DNA of 64,000 bases, from positions 54,126,001 through 54,190,000 of the forward strand of contig CM114271.1 of NCBI GenBank assembly GCA_050084515.1, written 5' to 3'. The notes under the pieces were generated by a model, which worked only from the letters and a program-made list of their open reading frames with translations, was not told the origin of the DNA and searched no databases. Within the stretch, counting starts at the first letter, position 1; each line of letters begins with the position of its first letter. Of this stretch, positions 56,245 through 64,000 are shown in pieces. The position numbers and the translations under genes were made by a program. Source of the DNA: Blasia pusilla (Eukaryota; Marchantiophyta; Marchantiopsida; Blasiales).

Positions 56245-57670
56245 CTAGAGAATGAAGTTCTGTACCTAATCTCCTTTATGATAGTGCCAAAGTCTTTCTC
56301 ACATTGAGGAAGACAGAATAGGGTAAGTCGCTAATATGTGAAACCTCCGATGGGCGTAAGGCAATTCGCTACCACTGGAACCAAAATTTCCATTCTTCAT
56401 ATTGACTTTTGTGCCGAAGGCTGGTGTTGTTCACTTTTCGAAGTGCTTGTGAAATTTAACCACTGCACAGGATTCTGCCTGGCACTGTGATTTCTCCTGA
56501 AACAATACAGTTGGAAGTTTTCGAAAGTAGGCGATCTGCATTCTGCCACTTGCAGTGGAAGTAAGGAGACTGAGTTCAGTTCACTGCCACATTATGTGGA
56601 CCACCTGAGGAGAATGTTTCTTAAAGTCTACTGTGTGTTTAAAACTCCGTGTTTCAAAGACTTTCTGTTTTGTCAAGTGTAGTCTGTTCACTGCGCTGTC
56701 TCTGGGTTCCCCCCACCTCCATGTCCTTTATCCCTAGATTTCAGAATTAAGTCCACGTATTCACAACATCTTCTGCCTCATCTTCCCACCCAGCAACTTT
56801 TTTCGTTGCTGCCTCCATACGCGTAAGAATGACGACGGCGCACGAGGAAGGCAGTACCACAGTTTTGTTATCTGATATGGGTAGAAACAGAAAAAAGTGT
56901 GCAGCTTATGGTGCAGTATGGTTTGGAGTGATAGATGCTCTCAATGACATGTTTCTGTAGGAGTGAATGCCTCAAGCAGCCCTCCGCCAGAAATTCAGAG
57001 TGTCCAATTGTGTCTCCCAGTGACTACAGATGGTGCTGGTCATCATGGCAATGTCAGCTCCAATAGCACTCTGCAATTCATGCAGTGGATCGTCCTCCAC
57101 GACAGCCTCTCGACCTCCACTCCCCAGAATATGGAGGCCCGCGATTCCTTGCTTTCGTGGCTCTGGAAGTGACCCGAATCATCCTCAAATTGTGATCTGT
57201 CTTCTTCCTGTTGGCTCCCTCCGTTGGAATCCTTCTATGGCTCCAATGCAGATGAAGACCGAGCAGGGGAGTGAATCAGGTGAAGATCAGCTGCCTGGAA
57301 TGGGAGAGCTCGTAGTCTGTTGCGCTACTGGGCCATGCCTCGTGCAGGTTGGATCCTCGTGTGTGGTTGGATAGCTTGTGGGGACCTCAGTAAGTTGGAA
57401 CACTTTTGGAAATCCTAAGCCCAAGTCAGGAGATGAAATCTGACTCGGACCCATAGCTGGCAGCTATTGCAGGCAGGAAGGTGGGTACCCTCTCCTCTCC
57501 AACAGACTGAAATTCAAGATCCAGTCCAAAGTGCCCAAGAAAATTGTTCATAGCTCGGATTTTAAAAGCCAATTCAAAAGCATTTAGAATTCTAGTTTCG
57601 AATGCATATGTAATTGGATGTTCAAAGACTCACCGTTCCCTAAGATTCAATAGTTTCATACCGAATTTTC
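56245..57670. other. Downstream of ATE, no recognised gene
   Basis: The first part is presumably ATE 3' UTR. Open frames at 56.96-57.37 kb have no recognisable family. Confidence 0.4.
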
Positions 57671-57677
57671 TTATGCA

Positions 57678-57815
57678 ATATATATCCAATTCCTTCCTTG
57701 GAAGGAGGTTCACCACTATCACACAACAAAAAGATCACTTAGGATGAGATATATATCCAATTTCTTCCTCGGAAGGAGATTCACCACTATCACACAACAA
57801 GATCACTCAGGACTA
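57678..57815. repeat. 71-bp tandem duplication
   Basis: ATATATATCCAATTCCTTCC... (57,678) is repeated at 57,749 with few changes, including CACCACTATCACACAACAA. Confidence 0.9.
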
Positions 57816-58049
57816 GACGAAGACACCATATCCAGGAAACACCATTACAACTTCTAGAATATATTACCAAAGCGACTAACGATTCGTACAAACCAAAAGC
57901 AAGCCACACCTGAAAATCAAAGACAAGGAATTGGGATCGCCATCCTATCTGTCAAAATGCGGCAGAAGTTGGTTGAGGCGACAGTGAGTGGAAGCGCGGC
58001 CATGCTTGAGACTTTGACTGCAAGGAGATGTCCTTCGCAATCTACACTT

Positions 58050-58690
58050 GTCTAGGCCATCTATTTATTTAGTCATCAGAACCACGAGAGCAGTATTTGG
58101 AGAAGTGGGGGTCTAAGAGAAGAGCAGAGTTGCACTCGTGTTGCCTCGGTTTGTCACTTGTACCCATGTTCAAGTGCAGGCAAATACCCAGAGCAATCTG
58201 GACATGCCTAGGGTATCGACCTATATAGTCACCATAGCAGGGAGAGCTGTATTTTGAGAAGTGGGGATTTGAGACAATAGAAGAGCATAGCAGAGGAGAG
58301 CTGCACTGGTGTCACCTCCATTTCACTTAAACCCAAGTCCAAGTGCAAGCAAATGCCCTGAGCAATTTGGACCTGCCTAGGCTCTCTACCCAAGCAGTAA
58401 CCATAACCGCGAGAGCTCTCTATGGAGAAGGGGATCCGACAGGAGAGGAGAGGAGAGAAGAGCTGCACTCGTTTTGCCGCCGTTTGTCATTTATACCCTA
58501 GTCCAAATGCAAGCAAATGGCCAGAGCAATCTCGACCTGCCTGGGCTGTCAGATACCTGTTTGGTCACCATAACCGCGAGAGCTGATATGGAGAAGGGGA
58601 TCTGAGAGAAGAGGATAGGAGAGAAGAGCTACACTTGTGTTGCCTCCATTTGTCACTAACACCCAAGTTCAAGTACAACGAAGATCGTGT
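58050..58690. repeat. Minisatellite of about 165-bp period, about four units
   Basis: The landmark CTGCACTCGTG / CTGCACTGGTG / CTGCACTCGTT / CTACACTTGTG recurs at 58,130, 58,301, 58,463 and 58,629, and each unit contains GTCCAAGTGCAAGCAAAT-like and CGCGAGAGCT-like blocks. Units differ by substitutions and small indels. Confidence 0.9.
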
Positions 58691-59080
58691 GCACGAAGGG
58701 GTTCTTTTGGGGCCAACAATTGTGCGGTACTTTGCTGGCATGACGAGTGGATGTTCTTGGAGAGCCGCTTGAGCGATTGACCGAGGTTGAAGAGAAAGCG
58801 ATGGGAGGTAAGGGATGAGGTGGTGGGAATGGGGAAGATGGAATAGGTGAGGTTTGAGGACTCGATTTGGACTGAGGGATTGCACAACAACTACTTCTTA
58901 AGGTTGCGGTTCTGCTGGACGATTCTGGTTTGAGAGTGGGAATTGATACTTCCCTCATCGCTCGCGCGTGCAATTGTCGGACCACTCGTCCATGAGGTTT
59001 CCGTCGCGAGCTTGGTGGTGTGAAGCTCGCTCCAGTGATTGGTCTGTCGGCCGCGGAGTAGTTCAATTCGAAATGATTTG

Positions 59081-59117
59081 ATTGTAATGTCCAATGCAGA
59101 CAATTGGACATTACAAT
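59081..59117. repeat. Perfect 15-bp hairpin upstream of the endo-mannosidase gene
   Basis: ATTGTAATGTCCAAT (59,081-59,095) and its exact complement (59,103-59,117) flank GCAGACA. It lies 345 bp before the start codon of the downstream gene. Confidence 0.9.
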
Positions 59118-59461
59118 AAATTTATTTCTCTTTCTTTCTTTCTTGAATTTCTTGAATTTCTTTGTTGAAAATGCTCCGTGTTGTGGGTGCATGTAGCCCT
59201 ATGCTCTTGTCAATGTGGCGGACTGCATGCACACGCTTGGCGGAATTGAGTGCGAGCTCTCCTAGTTCTCTTTACAGTATGGATTTGAGTCACGTTGGCG
59301 AGAATCTCTTACTCGCTGTCGATGATCAGAGAGGTTGTAGACGCTTATTGCGAAGTTGAGGTGGAGGAGGAAGAGCATGATGCCATTGTTGACTAGAGTA
59401 CGAACTGCGTCGGTTTGATCGGCCACACCAGAGAGAGAATTCTGAGTCTGTGACGGCCAAG

Positions 59462-62400
59462 ATGAGCGTGAGGAAACTGGACAGTGGGTGGATCGCAGCC
59501 CGAGCCACATCTGTTCCTCAAACTGGGGAGGAGCTCACCTCCTCTCAGTTCCCTACTTTAGAAACCAAGGAGTGGATGGAAGCTGTGGTACCGGGCACGT
59601 ATGTATTGCCTTTCTACTATATGCTCGATTATCTCTCGTCTCCTCTTTGACCTGAATGCTAATTGCTTCCGTGAGGTGATGTTGTTCATTGTACGATGGG
59701 GATATCGGGCAGTAAGAGGAAACAGAGACTGACTGTGGATATGGGACGTTGATGTAGGGTATTGACGACACTGCTGAAAAACAAGCTGATTCCAGACCCG
59801 TTTTATGGCATGGAAAATGAGAATGTTGTGGATATTGGAGATGCAGGAAGGGAGCATTACACTTTCTGGTTCTGCAACAGCTTCAGCTCTCCCAAAGTAT
59901 GCGTCTTGCATGATGGAATGTGCTTGTAATCTGCTCATCTGGAATCAACAGATGTTCTAGTAGATTGCAAAGGTAGAGTCGAGGAATAAGGAGAGCTATT
60001 TACATTGTATCTGGCTTGGTGCGCACACATTTATGTTTTGCAATCTAAAGCAAACATTCCCTCATCAGATGCTTCTTCATGTCTCGTGCAAGTTTGCAGA
60101 TGCATTTGCATGTCATCCAACCTATAGTTCGGACACAGCTGAAAATGAGTGTAGTGGTGTTTGCTAGTCCACTGGAGTCTCACTCACTCACTTTCTCGCA
60201 ATAGCGGTGTCCCTCCTTATTCCATACATAACAATGCAAACAATCGTAGGAAGGGGTATGACTCGCATGTGTAGTATGCTCTTGGACTTTCATCCTGCAA
60301 CTAGAGAGTGCTATCGGTAAGAGATCTCATTCCCAGGTTGGGCTTGTGTGGAACAGTCTGAATATGCTCTGGCCTGGTTGCGATTTCAAGGCATCAACTA
60401 TTCGGCTGATGTATATGTGAATGGGCACAAGCTTTCCCTCCCTGTTGGCATGTTCCGGCGCCACAATCTCGACATTACTGCTTGGGTGAAAAGTGATGAA
60501 GTTAACTATCTAGCAGTTCTTGTCCATCCTCCCGAACATCCTGGAAAAATCCCAAAAGAGGGTGGGCAAGGTGGAGACCATGATGTAAGAAATCATTCTT
60601 TCTTAAGGCTGCTTACTTGGGTAGTGCTAAGATTTCAAAGCGACTGATGATACCATGTTAGGAAACATATCCAAGACGTGGTCTCCCTATGACAGTTTTG
60701 ATTAAAATGAGGCTGTGTTCGCATTATCCAGATTGCTAAAGATGTGGCGGCTCAGTATGTGGAGGGCTGGGATTGGATCTGCCCCATCAGGTAGTCTACT
60801 TCCTGATCAGAAAACTCTTCTTGGAGCTTGTTGTACACCTGTCATCACTACTGCTTTTCTTAAGATTTCTCTTATAGCAGAGTCCTGAGTTACTAGCTGG
60901 TAACTACAACTGCAGAAACCAAGAATACACATGAAATTGGCATGGCGTGTTGTTTACTTCATTAGCCTGTATTTTTCATTTTCATGAGATAAATGAACTG
61001 ATTTATTGTTCAGGGTATCCCAATGGGCCATAGGAGACGCTGCATGATTGGAGGTCTTGTACGCAGAAGTCTCTCTTACCATTGGTGTGTTAGTCCATAT
61101 ATAAGGTGTATGCTTTAGGAAAGATGCAGTTGTATGTATATGTGAAGCTGTCCCATTTTGAAGGCCCCAATGGGATAACTCTGTGTGTACAAGTTGTTTT
61201 GGGGCCAATATCAATGGCGTAGGCTAGTCAATGAAGTGTGTGTCTCACAAACTCACACTTGCGATGCTCCACAAGTGGAAATGCTCAAATTTCTTGTGAC
61301 TTACAAGTGCTTTGCTCCCAAACTCTGCAGAGACAGAAATACTGGAATCTGGGATGATGTCATTATTTCGTTCACTGGGGTACCTCACTTCAAACTAGAA
61401 ATTACCATGAAGAAGACCTCTTGTCCATTAGCTCTCTTGATCCTTCTCCTGATATCCAGCAAAATATGGTTCTGCCCACTTTAGACTTTAATTCCCGTGT
61501 ACACCTTTACTAGATTGCTTATATAAGATAAATGAAATCAACTAGGGAAAAACTCTAACCTTTAATCTTTCTTCAGTTCACTTCATCAAAACCTAGCAAC
61601 ATCTTGGGTTTTGGTTTGTTCACAAATGATATTGTTTTTACTTTCAGAAACTAACACCTTGATACTAACTGATCTTTTCAGGCAGTCACTCTTAAAGATC
61701 CTCATCTGGTGACAACGTTTTATGACCAGTACACAAGAAGCTATCTTCACACATCTGCAGAACTGAACAATTCCACTCCTAAGGATGCAGTTTGTACCGT
61801 CAAGATGCAGGTGACTTTGGACCTGGAAGATGGCTTGTGTTCTGTGGAACAGTTTCATGTGATGAAGGTTTTGGTCAAAGCTGGTTCTTTGACATTGTAC
61901 ACATTTCCTCAAGTATGTTACACTGATTGTCTTCCTCTGCATTTAAAAATACCAGTGATTAGTTGAACAGTGTTTCTTAACTCAGTGTGTACCATTAAGA
62001 TGCTGATCACCTTGACCTTGGAAGATGGCATTTGTTATATGGAACAGTTTCATGTGACGCAGGTCTTGGTCACAGCTGCTTCCTGGACTTTGCTAACATT
62101 TCCTCCAGTGTGTCACATAAATTGTCTTCCTCTCCATCTATAAATACTCGTGATTTGTTGAACAGTGTTTCTGTTAGATATCAGCACGCAGCTGATTACC
62201 AGCGACCTTCCTCTATTGACACCATGCCAAGGCACCTTCGCAGGTATAATAGGACTGGCAAGTCATTCTTGTGACTCACGTCTAATGTGTCAGTGAACAG
62301 GTGTCACTTGTCAGTGACTCAGCACTCCTGGACGTGAATTGCATTTACTTTAGGTAGGACATGTTTTCTGTTCTAGGAGGGGCATAATACAGGGCCCTGT

Positions 62401-63849
62401 GTATTTAAAGAGCTACTCTGATCCACTCTTTGATGCAGATCACATTCCTTAAAGATGAGTCTTGTTCTATTGGCTTAGTTATTCCCTGCAATTGAAGGTC
62501 AGTCTGAGTCCTCGAGATGTTTGACAGTTTCGTCGCTCAAATGTCAGGCTTCCCCCATTACAGAACCTTTAGAGTGCCGAGAGATGATCAGAAGTGTATG
62601 TTGGAGGTTATATCTGTTGCGCCATTTGTGTCTACTGGAAGCAATACCCCATTCCATCATTCGTATTCTCTTTATCGCTTTTCTGTATGGCTTTCCATTC
62701 ACTAGTCAATCAGGGCGCTGGGCCTATGGGCACAAGGCTGCAACAGGTACTGCTTAATGAGTTGTGTCTTTGTCTTTGTGTGAGCTTTTGAGGCCTGCTC
62801 ATCCAGGATGGGACTCTAATTCTACTGTTGCAGTGGGTTATATCACGTGGATGTAGGAAGATTATCATTACTTCTTTTGTTGGAGATTTCAGTTGGGGGT
62901 TCACCCCTCCCCCTCCCTTCATCACTGCTCCTTGTGCCGTTTTTTCATTGAACTCTCGTAGTTCCACTTATTATTTCTTCTAGTCCATCTGTATTGCATG
63001 GCTGCCTCTTCACTTCTCTGGTCCAAGACAATTTTATGATGTTTGTAATTTTACCATGTTTGGGAACCATTTGTTCCTCGTTTTTGCGCTCTGCATGAGC
63101 TATCAAAGCTGTTGTGAAGCATGAGTGCTTGTTTGCTGCAACATGAGACTACTGCTTGCTCCTCAGAACAAAGGGATAATCCTAATCTGATTCCTGTAAA
63201 TTTCATGCAGCTCTTTTTCTACAAACCCCAATTATGGTGGCCCAATGGAATGGGCCAGCAACCGCTATACAATGTCGACATTGTAGTATTAATAGGAGAC
63301 AAAGAATCAGATTCCTGGAGTCACCAAATTGGCTTTCGGCAAATTGAATCAGATGTTGACTCCTCTACTGGAGGCAGGTAACTGTTTAAATATAGACAGT
63401 AGATTTTTTCATGAGTCAAAATCAGACAAGGAGGGTGAAATTCCCTAAGAATTAAAATCTCCAACGGCAAGAAAGATGCCTGAGAATCTTAACACAACAG
63501 ACTATTAGTGTCTTCGTAAGTACATACTTTGTGCTTAAGATGTTGGGGGCTCCTTGAAACTGCAGATGCTGATGACAGTCTGGAGTGTGGGATAAAACAA
63601 GCTAGTTGCAATTGCTGATTCATGAAGAAAGGGTTCTTTTGCAGGGCATTCAAGGTCAATGGAAAGCCATTGTTTATCAGGGGAGGAAACTGGATAGTTT
63701 CTGATGGTTTGCTCCGTTTGTCAGAGAAGCGCTACAAGACTGATGTTGGGTTCCATGCTGACATGAATATGAACATGATGCGTGTTTGGGGTGGAGCTCT
63801 AGCAGAGCGGCCAGCCTTTTACCGTGCTTGTGATGAGCGTGGTGTACTG
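59462..63849 (+). CDS. EBM: Mannosylglycoprotein endo-beta-mannosidase, GH2 family (5' part; continues past the window)
   Basis: Plant enzyme that cleaves the Man-beta-1,4-GlcNAc link of N-glycans during glycoprotein turnover (family knowledge). Exons: 59462-59598, 59758-59896, 60357-60584, 60732-60790, 61331-61379, 61682-61912, 63211-63377, 63645-63849; all phases agree (405 codons). Blocks: start [15 protein letters not shown] and [47 protein letters not shown] and [11 protein letters not shown] (galactose-binding-like domain), [41 protein letters not shown], then [18 protein letters not shown] and [15 protein letters not shown] (Ig-like domain end). The start of the TIM barrel follows: [16 protein letters not shown] and [13 protein letters not shown]. 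The catalytic acids lie beyond the window. Full-length proteins are about 950 residues, so roughly 40 percent is seen. Confidence 0.96.
61789..62175 (+). repeat. 195-bp tandem duplication covering part of an EBM exon
   Basis: 61,789-61,980 (3' half of exon 6 plus the start of the next intron) is repeated at about 61,984-62,175 with scattered substitutions. Anchors: GTACCGTCAAGATG at 61,794 against GTACCATTAAGATG at 61,989, and ATTGTCTTCC at 61,926 against 62,121. The second copy still has no stop in the frame of the first over about 120 bases, but joining it after exon 6 through its own AG would be out of frame. Confidence 0.9.
62700..62770 (+). repeat. LINE 3'-tail sequence in an EBM intron
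   Basis: CAGGGCGCTGGGCCTATGGGCACAAGG...CTGCTTAATGAGTTG is homologous to the tails of the LINE remains at 35.1-36.8 kb and 31.7 kb, in the same + orientation. The upstream TGTCTACTGGAAGC... is not shared. Confidence 0.65.
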
Positions 63850-64000
63850 GTTAGTTTTTCATATTGCCTTCGTAGTTGAACAGGATTCTACCAGTACATA
63901 ATGAGGTGGTGTAAAGATGGTACCAGACGGACAGATCTGATTTCCAGTCATGTGCTGTGACTAAAGGTTAAGGCCAAACAGAAGCAAGAGCGGCCTACAT

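Noticed and set aside
58656-59192. 178-codon minus-strand ORF upstream of EBM
   Set aside because: No recognisable domain; overlaps the probable promoter and part of the minisatellite flank.

Overview
The window is nuclear DNA from a streptophyte, most likely a land plant and probably a non-seed plant. Three lines of evidence support this. The four recognisable host genes are intron-rich, with GT..AG junctions that keep frame. They include a VAL-type B3/CW repressor and a plant-type endo-beta-mannosidase. The spaces between them are filled with decayed transposons (Ty3/gypsy, Helitron, LINE, TIR elements). The exact lineage cannot be read from the sequence; a bryophyte or other seed-free plant is an inference.

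Layout. 1-3 kb is AT-rich and gene-free. 3-7.6 kb is the increasingly GC-rich 5' region of a VAL-like B3 transcription repressor gene (+, about 7,644-16,443, about 13 exons). 16.5-32 kb is a transposon graveyard. It holds a relic of a Ty3/gypsy integrase (19.3 kb), repeated LTR-like blocks (20.1, 27.1 and 28.3 kb), a 124-bp GA microsatellite, two copies of a MITE-like repeat (22.0 and 29.2 kb), a TIR element (29.5-30.4 kb), and the centrepiece of the window: a Ty3/gypsy retrotransposon (22.6-27.1 kb). That element carries a C5-cytosine DNA methyltransferase upstream of reverse transcriptase/RNase H/integrase and a PHD finger downstream of integrase. It is inactivated by stops, most of which look like CAG to TAG changes.

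32.5-36.9 kb (-) is the gene for RNA polymerase III subunit RPC6/RPC34. Its 2.2-kb first intron contains antisense LINE remains with repeated 3' tails. 37.9-47.2 kb (-) is a large decayed Helitron (zinc-finger/Rep region with HUH motif, PIF1-type helicase). Its 5' coding region contains tandemly duplicated short exons, and a GC-rich insertion of about 0.96 kb splits it. 47.6-48.0 kb holds a 122-bp tandem duplication next to a fragment resembling a berberine-bridge-type FAD oxidase.

52.2-56.2 kb (+) is a complete arginyl-tRNA--protein transferase (ATE) gene in six exons. 58.0-58.7 kb is a minisatellite of about 165 bp period. 59.5 kb to the right edge (+) is the 5' half of a mannosylglycoprotein endo-beta-mannosidase gene (GH2), with a 195-bp tandem duplication covering part of one exon.

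The host genes are unrelated housekeeping or regulatory genes and show no operon-like logic. The biologically striking unit is the methyltransferase/PHD retrotransposon, whose gene content suggests an element that wrote and read chromatin marks.
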